From an uncultured Eubacteriales bacterium (lineage in GTDB: Bacteria > Bacillota > Clostridia > Lachnospirales > Lachnospiraceae), in NCBI GenBank assembly GCA_949286775.1, contig CASEDW010000011.1, positions 1 through 9,759 on the forward strand: DNA of 9,759 nucleotides, given 5' to 3'. Of this stretch, positions 1 to 6,281 are shown piece after piece; position 1 is the stretch's first letter, and every line of letters begins with the position of its first letter. The position numbers were made by a program, and so were the translations under genes. The notes below the pieces were generated by a model that worked only from the letters and a program-made list of their open reading frames with translations, ran no database searches and had not been told where the DNA came from.

Positions 1-90
1 GTTCATAAAGTTCTTGCTGAGCGCGGAGACGAAATTCCGGAACTTATGAAAGCAATAGAAGGAATTACAGAAACTGTACCTGAGAAATAA
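1..90 (+). CDS. 3' end of an unidentified gene (29 codons)
   Basis: The first frame is open from the window edge to a TAA at 88-90 and gives a 29-residue tail (VHKVLAERGDEI...TVPEK). It is charged and probably helical, as many soluble enzyme C-termini are. It ends 22 nt before the nitroreductase start, with that gene's ribosome binding site directly after its stop, so it is probably the preceding gene of the same operon. The tail is too short for me to assign a family. The frame could also be a chance one, but its position and codon use fit the neighbouring genes. Confidence 0.6.
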   Translation, partial: VHKVLAERGDEIPELMKAIEGITETVPEK

Positions 91-112
91 GACAACATAA
101 GGAGACAGAAGC

Positions 113-640
113 ATGAGAGAAACAGTTATTGATATCCAGAACAGAAGAAGCGTGAAGGTTTTTAAGCAGGAGCAGATAAGCGATGCAGAATTAATGGAAG
201 TTTTGAAGGCGGGAATGAACGCTCCTTCCGGCGGGAATAATCAGACTGCTGTTATGATCGTGGTTCAAAACAAAGAACTCAGAGACGAGCTTTCCGCGTT
301 AAACGGAAAGATCGCCGGAGCTCCGGAAGGCTTTGACGTGTTTTACGGAGCTCCTACAGTTATCATTGTAGCGGCTAAAAAGGGAAAAGGCGATCCTGTG
401 CAGGACGGATGTCTTGTCATGGGAAACCTTTTAAACGCCGCGTACGCAATGGGACTTGGATCGCGATGGATAAACAGGGTAAAAGAAATGTTTGAAACAG
501 ATATGGGTCCAAAGCTGATCAAAATGGCAGGATATGAGGGTGAATACATTGGAATAGGAGCATGTATTTTAGGTTATCCTGCAGACGGTTTTCCGGCTCC
601 GATAGAGAAGAAAGAAGACTATTACAAGATCATCAGATGA
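113..640 (+). CDS. Nitroreductase-family flavoprotein (small form)
   Basis: Predicted soluble FMN-dependent NAD(P)H oxidoreductase of the nitroreductase fold, 175 residues, which suits the compact single-domain members. Visible marks are the N-terminal RRSVKVF segment (residues 11-17; the family has R-R-S-x-R-x-F, which binds the FMN phosphate), the APSGGNNQ segment (residues 37-44), the GLGSRWINR segment, and the GACILGYP strand late in the protein. Family members usually reduce nitro groups, quinones, enones or flavins with NAD(P)H, often as homodimers; the actual substrate cannot be read from sequence. The start is fixed by AAGGAG at 99-104, 8 nt upstream of ATG. It is followed after 26 nt by the first TIM-barrel gene, so it is likely part of that operon and may act on an aglycone or recycle reduced cofactor. 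That role is inference. Confidence 0.9.
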   Translation: MRETVIDIQNRRSVKVFKQEQISDAELMEVLKAGMNAPSGGNNQTAVMIVVQNKELRDELSALNGKIAGAPEGFDVFYGAPTVIIVAAKKGKGDPVQDGCLVMGNLLNAAYAMGLGSRWINRVKEMFETDMGPKLIKMAGYEGEYIGIGACILGYPADGFPAPIEKKEDYYKIIR

Positions 641-666
641 GCCGTATTTAGGAGGGATAAAAAGTT

Positions 667-1620
667 ATGAAAATAGGATTTAGTTCTGACCTGGTAAATC
701 TCAATTACCATGCACCAAACAGAAACAGATATGAAAGCGTATATTATTGGGAAGAGCTTTACACATTAATAAGCGCGGCAGGATTCAAGTATCTTGAAAT
801 GGGATATAACCCCAAATGGGATTTCGGAAGATCGGGAATTCCTCTTGTTAACCGTTCTATCGAATTAGTATACGGCGGATTTGAGAACTATCTCAAGCTG
901 CTGCATGAATCAGGTATAGAGGGTATTACAAGCGTTTCTTTTGATCCTAATATGTTCTGCGGCGGAAATACGGATATGTATTTCGGAGCAGTAGGATTTT
1001 TAGCGCCACAGGCGATCGCTTACGCAAAATCATCAGGAGCCGAAGTATTTACTATGACAGCTACTCCTTCTTATTACAGTGTTAAGAAATGCTGTCCTGA
1101 AGGAGAATCATTCGAAAAATTTGAGGAAGAATTCCTCGATAAGACAGCGTCTCTGATCGAAGAGCTTGCTAAAAAAGCTGAGGAAGCAGGCGTAAAGATG
1201 TGCATCAGAAACGACTACTGGACGCTGCTTCGCGGAAATAAAATAGTTGATTTTGTTAAAAATCTCAATGCAAAAGTTTATATTGACGCTGATACGGCGA
1301 ATTTGAAAGCTGCGGGAGTATGTCCTGAAGCGTTTATCAAAGACAATTTGGAAAATATAGGTCTTGTACATTTCAGTGATACTGATTTTGTTGATGATCA
1401 GGAGGCTTATCTTCAGCCACTGCCTGAATTCCCTGCAAAAAGATCGACAAAAGTATTTAAAGACATGGGAAGAGGAACAGTTGATTTTGTTAAGATTTAT
1501 GAAATTCTGAAAGACGGCGGATACGACGGAAATATTATCTGCAACGCAAGAAATTCATACGATCAGTGCAGATCTCTTCTTCGAGCAAGAAGATATCTTC
1601 AGACAAAACTGGGTCAGTGA
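667..1620 (+). CDS. Sugar isomerase/epimerase-like TIM-barrel protein with altered metal site
   Basis: A 317-residue protein of the xylose-isomerase-like/AP-endonuclease-2 TIM-barrel superfamily, recognised by its alternating strand-helix pattern and by the order of the late-strand motifs. Aligned by eye to its two neighbours, the four usual metal-ligand positions read D183 (in IRND, where the neighbours have E), D209 (in DADTAN), H235 (in HFSD) and N293 (in ICNA, where the neighbours have E). Two of four ligands are therefore changed, so metal binding or chemistry may differ from ordinary epimerases. Proteins of this superfamily isomerise, epimerise or dehydrate sugars and keto sugars, and related ones form the catalytic subunit of gut C-glycoside deglycosidases. 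The start is supported by AGGAGG at 650-655. The stop lies 14 nt before the next gene, indicating co-transcription. A lyase or accessory non-catalytic role is also possible. Confidence 0.85.
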   Translation: MKIGFSSDLVNLNYHAPNRNRYESVYYWEELYTLISAAGFKYLEMGYNPKWDFGRSGIPLVNRSIELVYGGFENYLKLLHESGIEGITSVSFDPNMFCGGNTDMYFGAVGFLAPQAIAYAKSSGAEVFTMTATPSYYSVKKCCPEGESFEKFEEEFLDKTASLIEELAKKAEEAGVKMCIRNDYWTLLRGNKIVDFVKNLNAKVYIDADTANLKAAGVCPEAFIKDNLENIGLVHFSDTDFVDDQEAYLQPLPEFPAKRSTKVFKDMGRGTVDFVKIYEILKDGGYDGNIICNARNSYDQCRSLLRARRYLQTKLGQ

Positions 1621-1621
1621 T

Positions 1622-1627
1622 AGGAGG
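1622..1627 (+). promoter_or_regulatory. Ribosome binding site that decides the start of the second TIM-barrel gene
   Basis: AGGAGG lies 7 nt upstream of ATG 1635. The same frame is open further upstream to an ATG at 1566, but that would overlap the end of the previous gene by 55 nt and lacks this site, so 1635 is the better start. Confidence 0.85.
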
Positions 1628-1634
1628 TAAGGCT

Positions 1635-2576
1635 ATGTCAAATATAAGGCTTGCGCATCTGGCGCATTTTAAAACAATTCCATATAAACAGATCAACAAT
1701 TTCAGAGACTTCTATTATGAAGAGAAAACAAACGATACATATTTCCTTGACTGGGATCATATTCTGAAATATCACAAAGCCACAGGATACGACGGAATAG
1801 AGCTTCTCCCATGGGATCTCAATGAAATTCTCGGATTATTCGGAACTCCTGAAGCATATGTTGATTTCTGTCAGGAACGAGGAATCGTTGTCAGCGGAAT
1901 GTTCCATGGATGCGATGATTCTCATATCGCTGAGAAGCACGATGAAATATTTGAAGCAGGAAAACAGGCTGTCGACACACTTAAGAAACTCGGCGGAAAA
2001 CATCTTAACACATGTCCTGCGAGCAATTATTCAGAAATCGGACCTTTATCAGAAGAGGGACTTAAGAACGTTGCGAAAGTAATCACAGATATCGGACGCT
2101 ATGCTGTTGACAACGGCATTCAGGTATGTCTTCACAATGAATTCTTCTGCGCGGTAAACAAATATAATCACAGACAGTTCCTGGAGATGACAGATCCGAG
2201 ATATGTTTTCTACTGCCTCGATACGGCACAGATAAAACTTATGGGCGACGATGTGCTTAATTTCTATGACACATACGCGGATAGAATTACTACTTTCCAT
2301 TTGAAAGACACTGCGAGCATGGGCGAAAGCGACGCCGTTCGTTTCGGACAGGATCCGCAGCATTATAAAGATGTTGAGATAACAAGAGACGGCCACAGAT
2401 GGTTCTGGGAGCCGGGCGAGGGCGTCGTAGATATGGAAGGACTCTGGAAACTGTTAAAGAAACATCATTTCCAGGGCTGGGTTTCTATCGAAGACGACCA
2501 GACTCCTGATCTTCTTGCGGCTATGGCGCTCGCAAGCTATGAGGTAAACGAAGTTCTCGGAAAGATCTATAGATAA
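1635..2576 (+). CDS. Sugar phosphate isomerase/epimerase-family TIM-barrel enzyme
   Basis: A 313-residue xylose-isomerase-like TIM-barrel enzyme with a complete divalent-metal site: E169 (in CLHNEF), D196 (in YCLDTAQ), H222 (in TFHLKD) and E286 (in VSIEDD). This E-D-H-E pattern is typical of sugar and keto-sugar isomerases, epimerases and dehydratases of the superfamily, which abstract a proton next to a carbonyl with Mn or Mg help. An insertion rich in aromatic and acidic residues (about residues 226-262, including HRWFWEPGEG) precedes the last strand and probably lines the pocket. AGGAGG at 1622-1627 fixes the ATG at 1635. It sits 14 nt after the first TIM-barrel gene and 14 nt before the third, so all three are probably made together. 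Its place next to a Gfo/Idh/MocA dehydrogenase suggests a 3-keto sugar or 3-keto glycoside substrate (inference). No signal peptide is seen, so it should be cytoplasmic. Confidence 0.9.
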   Translation: MSNIRLAHLAHFKTIPYKQINNFRDFYYEEKTNDTYFLDWDHILKYHKATGYDGIELLPWDLNEILGLFGTPEAYVDFCQERGIVVSGMFHGCDDSHIAEKHDEIFEAGKQAVDTLKKLGGKHLNTCPASNYSEIGPLSEEGLKNVAKVITDIGRYAVDNGIQVCLHNEFFCAVNKYNHRQFLEMTDPRYVFYCLDTAQIKLMGDDVLNFYDTYADRITTFHLKDTASMGESDAVRFGQDPQHYKDVEITRDGHRWFWEPGEGVVDMEGLWKLLKKHHFQGWVSIEDDQTPDLLAAMALASYEVNEVLGKIYR

Positions 2577-2590
2577 AAGGAGATGATATT

Positions 2591-3580
2591 ATGGGCAGAT
2601 TAGTTACATTGACAACAGGCCAGTGGGCTGACATGGACTTTGAAGAACTTTGTCAGAAAACCAGTTCATGGGGCTATGACGGACTTGAACTTGCCTGCTG
2701 GGGAAAACATTTAGACGCGAAAAGAGTTGTAGAGGATGATGAATACTGCAATTATATCAAATCGACACTCGAAAAATACAATTTAAAATGCCAGGCGCTT
2801 GAGGCGCATATCATCGGACAGTGCGTAGGCGATTACAATGACCCGAGACTTAACAATTTTGCGCCAGCGGAACTTGCCGACAAACCTGACGAGATCAGAG
2901 CATGGGCTATTGAAACTATGAAATACTGTGCGAAAGCAGCAAAAAAACTCGGATGCTACGTTGTTACAGGATTTACCGGATCACCGATTTGGAAATACCT
3001 TTATTCATTCCCTCAGACGACAGAGGAGATGATCGAGAAAGGATTTCAGGAAGTATATGATCTCTGGTGTCCTATCCTTGATGTATTTAAGGAAAACGGA
3101 ATCAAATTCGCGCATGAGGTTCATCCCGGCGAAATAGCTTTCGACTACTACTCGACAAAAAGACTTCTTGAAAAATTTAAAGACAGACCGGAATTTGGAC
3201 TGAACTTTGACCCAAGCCATCTTATCTGGCAGGGAGTTGATTACAATATCTTCCTCGAAGACTTTATCGACAGAGTTTATCACGTTCATATGAAAGACGC
3301 TGCTATAACATTGAATGGAAGGAGCGGACTTCTCTGCTCGCATATCGATTTCGGCGATCTCAGAAGAGGCTGGAACTTCCGTTCTCTCGGACATGGCGAT
3401 GTAAAATTCGAACTTATCATCCGTATCCTGAACCAGTACGGCTATGAAGGACCGCTTTCAGTAGAGTGGGAAGACAGCGGTATGGAAAGAGAAGCAGGAG
3501 CAAAAGAAGCCTGCGAGTTTGTAAAGAAAATTGATTTTAAGGCATCTGACATAAAATTTGACGATGCTATCGCGAACTGA
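2591..3580 (+). CDS. Sugar phosphate isomerase/epimerase-family TIM-barrel enzyme
   Basis: A 329-residue TIM-barrel enzyme, the most canonical of the three. The metal ligands are E176 (in FAHEVHPGE), D207 (in NFDPSHL), H233 (in HVHMKD) and E292 (in SVEWED). The N-terminus contains the strand-1 segment VTLTTGQW and the GYDGLELACWG segment usual for the family. Close relatives occur beside Gfo/Idh/MocA dehydrogenases in bacterial gene sets for inositols, keto sugars and unusual glycosides, where they act as epimerases, isomerases or lyases; the exact reaction cannot be told here. AAGGAG at 2577-2582 immediately follows the previous stop and lies 8 nt before ATG. The dehydrogenase gene begins 15 nt after this stop. 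Low identity to the two upstream barrels suggests three distinct steps or substrates rather than a recent duplication (judged by eye). Confidence 0.92.
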   Translation: MGRLVTLTTGQWADMDFEELCQKTSSWGYDGLELACWGKHLDAKRVVEDDEYCNYIKSTLEKYNLKCQALEAHIIGQCVGDYNDPRLNNFAPAELADKPDEIRAWAIETMKYCAKAAKKLGCYVVTGFTGSPIWKYLYSFPQTTEEMIEKGFQEVYDLWCPILDVFKENGIKFAHEVHPGEIAFDYYSTKRLLEKFKDRPEFGLNFDPSHLIWQGVDYNIFLEDFIDRVYHVHMKDAAITLNGRSGLLCSHIDFGDLRRGWNFRSLGHGDVKFELIIRILNQYGYEGPLSVEWEDSGMEREAGAKEACEFVKKIDFKASDIKFDDAIAN

Positions 3581-3582
3581 AA

Positions 3583-3587
3583 AGGAG
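3583..3587 (+). promoter_or_regulatory. Ribosome binding site selecting a GTG start
   Basis: AGGAG lies 8 nt before GTG 3596, the only in-frame start that keeps the Rossmann strand RIRYGMVGGG intact. A nearer GTG at 3591 is out of frame. Confidence 0.8.
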
Positions 3588-3595
3588 AACGTGAA

Positions 3596-4741
3596 GTGAA
3601 CAGAAGAATCAGATATGGAATGGTAGGCGGAGGCCCGGGCGCTTTCATCGGAGCGGTTCACAGAATGGCTATAAATCTCGATGAAAGAGCAGATCTTGTG
3701 GCGGGATGCTTCAGTTCAAATGAAGATAAAAACCTTCAGTGCGGCCACAAGTATCAGGTTCCTGAAGACAGGATTTATTCAAATTACAAGATCATGGCGC
3801 AGGAAGAAGCCAAAAGAGATGACAAGATTGATTTTGTCGCAATCGTGACGCCAAACAATACTCATTACGAGATATGTAAGGCTTTCATTGAAAACGGAAT
3901 AAACATATTCTGTGAAAAACCTCTTTGCTTTACAGTAGAGCAGGCTCTGGAACTGGAAGCTTTGGCAAAAGAAAAAGATCTGTTATTCGGAGTGGGATAC
4001 ACTTATCCGGGATATCCGATGGTTAAATTCGCCAAAGAGCTTATCGAGAAAGGCGAAATAGGCGATGTTATCAATGTAAACGCCGAATATCTTCAGGATT
4101 GGCTGATAGACGAGATCAGCGACGGCAGCAATGATACAGTAAAACTTTCAGGATGGCGTACAAATCCGGCAATTTCCGGCGGATCAAACTGCGTTGGCGA
4201 CATTGGAACACATATCGAAAATACAGTTTCATATATGACAGGACTTAAGGTAAAGAGGATCAGATCGATCTTCGACAGGTTTGGAATGGAACTTGAAGTT
4301 AATGCCAACATGCTTGTTGAGTTTGACAATGGATGTCATGGAGTATTCAGTTGTTCCCAGGTATGCGCAGGACATTACAACGGCCTTGTGGTCAGAATAT
4401 TCGGAAATAAAGGAGCGATTGAGTGGGTTCAGGAAGAACCGAATACACTGAAAGTTACTCCAAAAGGCGAACCGATAAAAATATATAACAGAGCTACAGG
4501 CTGCATCACGGGAAGAGCTGTAGAATTAAATCATATACCGTCAGGTCATCCGGAAGGACTTGTATTTGCAATGACGAATAATTATACATCATTTATTGAC
4601 GCTGTTATTGCAAAAGCAGACGGAAACAAAGATTACGTAACCGATTATTCTACGATCGAAGCAGGAGTAAGCGGAGTTAAGTTTATTCATGCGGCGATCG
4701 AGAGCGATGCAAAAGATTCTGCATGGGTGGAATTGCCCTGA
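3596..4741 (+). CDS. Gfo/Idh/MocA-family NAD(P)-dependent sugar dehydrogenase
   Basis: A 381-residue cytoplasmic dehydrogenase with an N-terminal Rossmann domain and a C-terminal alpha/beta substrate domain. The dinucleotide-binding loop is GGGPGAF (residues 11-17), the family's EKP motif is at 107-109 (K108 is the expected catalytic lysine), and the D-I-G-T-H segment at 202-206 supplies the Asp and His expected at the active site. Length is normal for the family. Such enzymes oxidise a sugar or inositol hydroxyl, often at C3 of glucosides, or run in reverse. In gut C-glycoside loci a Gfo/Idh/MocA enzyme makes the 3-keto glycoside that a TIM-barrel partner then cleaves, and the three barrels just upstream make a similar scheme plausible here (inference). 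Translation starts at GTG. The gene ends 59 nt before the aldo/keto reductase. Other possible substrates are inositols or free glucose. Confidence 0.93.
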   Translation: MNRRIRYGMVGGGPGAFIGAVHRMAINLDERADLVAGCFSSNEDKNLQCGHKYQVPEDRIYSNYKIMAQEEAKRDDKIDFVAIVTPNNTHYEICKAFIENGINIFCEKPLCFTVEQALELEALAKEKDLLFGVGYTYPGYPMVKFAKELIEKGEIGDVINVNAEYLQDWLIDEISDGSNDTVKLSGWRTNPAISGGSNCVGDIGTHIENTVSYMTGLKVKRIRSIFDRFGMELEVNANMLVEFDNGCHGVFSCSQVCAGHYNGLVVRIFGNKGAIEWVQEEPNTLKVTPKGEPIKIYNRATGCITGRAVELNHIPSGHPEGLVFAMTNNYTSFIDAVIAKADGNKDYVTDYSTIEAGVSGVKFIHAAIESDAKDSAWVELP

Positions 4742-4761
4742 ACAACAGAGCAATTTATATA
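4733..4761 (+). promoter_or_regulatory. Possible weak internal promoter before the aldo/keto reductase
   Basis: TTGCCC (4733-4738) and TATATA (4756-4761) are 17 nt apart in an AT-rich 59-nt gap, the longest in the operon. Both boxes are imperfect and AT-rich gaps give such matches by chance, so this is only a candidate for an extra transcript covering the last gene. Confidence 0.25.
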
Positions 4762-4800
4762 TAACCAAAAATTAAATTATCATATAGGAGAGAAAAAGTT

Positions 4801-5769
4801 ATGGAATATTCAAAAATCAGCCCAATTGAAAAGAAATTCAGCCGTTTTATCGTTGGTACAGGGAACGTTGTGGACGACGACACAATTAACGAGAGCTTTG
4901 ACAGACTTGACGCGGCTCTTGACAGAGGAATCAATGTAATCGATACAGCGATGGGATACGGACGCGGCACATCAGAAACAGCTCTTGGAAAATATTTCGA
5001 GTCAAGAAAGAACAGAGACGACCTCGTTGTCATCAGCAAATGCTGCCATCCGGCTCCTCCTTTTACATGTCATCGTGTAAACGAAGCAGCAATCAGAGAA
5101 GATTTCGAAAATGCTCTCAGAAAAATGAAAACAGACTATATCGACATTTATCTTCTTCACAGAGATGATCCGACAATACCTGTTTCTGAGATCATCGATA
5201 CACTTTATGAGTATTACAAAAAAGGTCAGATGCTTGCGTACGGCGTATCTAACTGGACAATTCCTCGTATCGAAGAAGCTAATGCATATGCAGCTTCAAA
5301 AGGTATACCGGGATTTATCGTATCAAGTCCTAACTACAGCCTTATGCAGCAGTATGCTGAGCCATGGCCAATGAACTGTGTTACAATTGCAGGACCTGAG
5401 AATAAAGAAAACCGTAAATGGTATGTAGAACATAAGATGCCTGTACTTGCTTATTCTTCAATGGCAATGGGAATGGCTTCAGGCCGTGTTACAAGAGAAG
5501 ATCATTCAATCTTAAGCCCTAACGGAGCAAAAGCTTACCTTGGAGAAGAAAACTTCAAACGTCTTGACAGAGCTCAGGAACTCGCTAAAGAAAAAGGATG
5601 CTCTGTTGCACAGATTTCAATGGCATTTGTTCTTGATGGAGAAATGGATGTATATCCTATTATTGGAGCTGCTAACGGAGCAGAGATGGATTCATCAATT
5701 GCCGCTCTTGATCTTAAACTCACACCACAGGAAATCGCTTATCTTGACCTTGAGTCAGATGAGAGATAA
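4801..5769 (+). CDS. Aldo/keto reductase
   Basis: A 322-residue aldo/keto reductase with the (beta/alpha)8 fold. The catalytic tetrad is visible as D48, Y53, K80 and H120, in DTAMGYG, VISK and LLHRDD. The C-terminal VYPIIGAANGAEM segment corresponds to the NADP-binding loop of the family. The protein should reduce an aldehyde or ketone with NAD(P)H, or oxidise an alcohol. Beside a Gfo/Idh/MocA dehydrogenase and epimerase-like barrels, a keto sugar or sugar aldehyde is the likeliest substrate (inference). Residues about 180-205 (AEPWPMNCVTIAGPENKENRKWY) form a loop that could shape specificity. AGGAG at 4786-4790 precedes ATG by 10 nt. It uses CGT/CGC arginine codons more often than the AGA-rich genes upstream, a mild difference that may reflect higher expression. 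A strong hairpin lies about 70 nt after its stop, so it is the last gene of the operon. Confidence 0.93.
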   Translation: MEYSKISPIEKKFSRFIVGTGNVVDDDTINESFDRLDAALDRGINVIDTAMGYGRGTSETALGKYFESRKNRDDLVVISKCCHPAPPFTCHRVNEAAIREDFENALRKMKTDYIDIYLLHRDDPTIPVSEIIDTLYEYYKKGQMLAYGVSNWTIPRIEEANAYAASKGIPGFIVSSPNYSLMQQYAEPWPMNCVTIAGPENKENRKWYVEHKMPVLAYSSMAMGMASGRVTREDHSILSPNGAKAYLGEENFKRLDRAQELAKEKGCSVAQISMAFVLDGEMDVYPIIGAANGAEMDSSIAALDLKLTPQEIAYLDLESDER

Positions 5770-5838
5770 TTGCGGATCCGATCATTAATGGATCTTTTAA
5801 TATATTCTTTTCTCATTTTTTAGTAATCCTTTGAAAAT

Positions 5839-5868
5839 AGGCCGGTAAACATTGAGTTTTATCGGCCT
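5839..5868 (+). terminator. Stem-loop terminator ending the sugar operon
   Basis: An 11-bp stem pairs 5839-5849 (AGGCCGGTAAA) with 5858-5868 (TTTATCGGCCT), with one G-T pair and an 8-nt loop. It is followed by GTTTC on the plus strand and preceded by GAAAAT. The downstream T run is modest, so termination may be partial. A weaker GATCC/GGATC pair followed by TTTT at 5775-5798 is a possible additional site just after the gene. Confidence 0.65.
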
Positions 5869-5956
5869 GTTTCACAATAACCCGGAAAACAGACAGTATT
5901 TTAGAAAATAATGCCTATAAAAAGCATATAGTATATTGATTTTGAATTAATTTGAT

Positions 5957-5987
5957 TTGACATGACAGTTATGCGTGATAATATGAT
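5957..5987 (+). promoter_or_regulatory. Sigma-70-type promoter for the regulator transcript
   Basis: A perfect -35 box TTGACA (5957-5962) is followed 16 nt later by TAATAT (5979-5984) with an upstream TG extended -10 (5976-5977). TATGAT (5982-5987) is an alternative -10 at a longer 19-nt spacing. AT-rich sequence precedes it. It would start transcription near 5990-5995, at the base of the first leader hairpin, and drive the ROK regulator and the DUF4867 gene. An operator for the regulator itself was not recognised. Confidence 0.65.
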
Positions 5988-5991
5988 ACTA

Positions 5992-6046
5992 AGGTCAAAA
6001 GGTCAGGCTTTTCATGCTTGCATGAAAATGACTGACTTTGAGACCT
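5992..6046 (+). repeat. Long leader hairpin 1
   Basis: Three nested complementary blocks form one extended hairpin: AGGTC (5992-5996) with GACCT (6042-6046), AAGGTCAG (5999-6006) with CTGACTTT (6032-6039, one G-T pair), and TTTTCATG (6009-6016) with CATGAAAA (6021-6028) around a CTTG loop. AGGTCA also occurs twice in direct orientation (5992-5997, 6000-6005). It lies at the expected transcript start, so it may stabilise the 5' end or be part of a regulatory RNA. Confidence 0.6.
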
Positions 6047-6048
6047 GT

Positions 6049-6104
6049 AAAACACCGAAAAGTAGCCTTTTTTCAAGGAAAAATGAGCGGATTTGAGGTG
6101 TTTT
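6049..6104 (+). repeat. Leader inverted repeat 2
   Basis: AAAACACC (6049-6056) is perfectly complementary to GGTGTTTT (6097-6104), enclosing a 40-nt loop that itself has a T-rich block facing an A-rich block (6067-6083). It follows hairpin 1 after 2 nt, giving stacked structures. Confidence 0.5.
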
Positions 6105-6106
6105 AA

Positions 6107-6138
6107 GGATTTCGAGAGTGCGCAGCACGGAGAAATCC
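6107..6138 (+). repeat. Leader hairpin 3
   Basis: GGATTTC (6107-6113) pairs with GAAATCC (6132-6138), and inside it GTGC (6118-6121) pairs with GCAC (6125-6128) around a 3-nt loop. This two-tier stem is compact and follows inverted repeat 2 after 2 nt. Confidence 0.55.
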
Positions 6139-6216
6139 GTAGTATCATGGTGTCAAAAGAAATAAACCCACATGCAGGAGTGCATAGCAAGATGCAATTC
6201 GCAGGTATCATAATTT

Positions 6217-6221
6217 GGAGG
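6217..6221 (+). promoter_or_regulatory. Strong ribosome binding site in front of the leader ORF
   Basis: GGAGG sits 6 nt before ATG 6228, the best ribosome binding site in this part of the window. It does not serve the ROK regulator directly at the present tract length, because the frame from 6228 meets TAG at 6279-6281. A small hairpin (TGCAT 6181-6185 with ATGCA 6192-6196) lies just upstream. Confidence 0.7.
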
Positions 6222-6227
6222 CTTTTT

Positions 6228-6281
6228 ATGGCAAATTCATTTATATTAGGCTCATATGAAAATTGTATGGGGGGGGGGTAG
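6228..6281 (+). CDS. Possible 17-residue leader peptide running into a G tract
   Basis: ATG 6228, with GGAGG 6 nt upstream, opens a 17-codon frame (MANSFILGSYENCMGGG) that ends at TAG 6279-6281, just after ten Gs. The stop is 7 nt before ATG 6289 of the ROK regulator, close enough for translational coupling or re-initiation. If the G tract were one shorter, or two longer, this start would read in frame through into the regulator and give an N-terminally extended protein. It may therefore be a leader peptide, the out-of-frame form of a phase-variable regulator start, or an artefact of a miscounted homopolymer. The peptide matches nothing I recognise. Confidence 0.4.
   Translation: MANSFILGSYENCMGGG

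Larger units (their letters stand above)
5770..6255. other. Intergenic and leader region between aldo/keto reductase and ROK regulator
   Basis: This 486-nt stretch has no convincing long gene. It holds terminator hairpins (5775-5868), an AT-rich zone with no clear element (5870-5956), a promoter (5957-5987), and then about 240 nt of nested inverted repeats that would form the untranslated leader of the regulator transcript (5991-6227), ending in a strong ribosome binding site. ORFs on both strands in the leader look like by-products of the repeats. Confidence 0.7.

Noticed and set aside
1566..1634. Upstream extension of the second TIM-barrel gene to ATG 1566
   Set aside because: The extension would overlap the previous gene and encodes a Ser/Lys-rich stretch unlike the family; AGGAGG before 1635 marks the real start.
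113..5769. Complete C-glycoside deglycosylation (dgp/dfg-like) operon
   Set aside because: The dehydrogenase and TIM barrels fit, but no small beta-sandwich deglycosidase subunit is in the window, so gene symbols from those systems were not assigned.
5969..6211. 80-codon minus-strand frame in the leader
   Set aside because: It covers the palindromic leader, is cysteine-rich without a recognisable fold, and has no ribosome binding site; better explained as a by-product of the repeats.
5991..6227. CRISPR array or known riboswitch
   Set aside because: The repeats are inverted and nested, not regularly spaced direct repeats, and no known riboswitch core was recognised.
6093..6281. 62-codon plus-strand frame across the leader
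   Set aside because: Its first part lies inside hairpins without a ribosome binding site; only the last 17 codons, from ATG 6228, have a good initiation signal, so only that part is listed.
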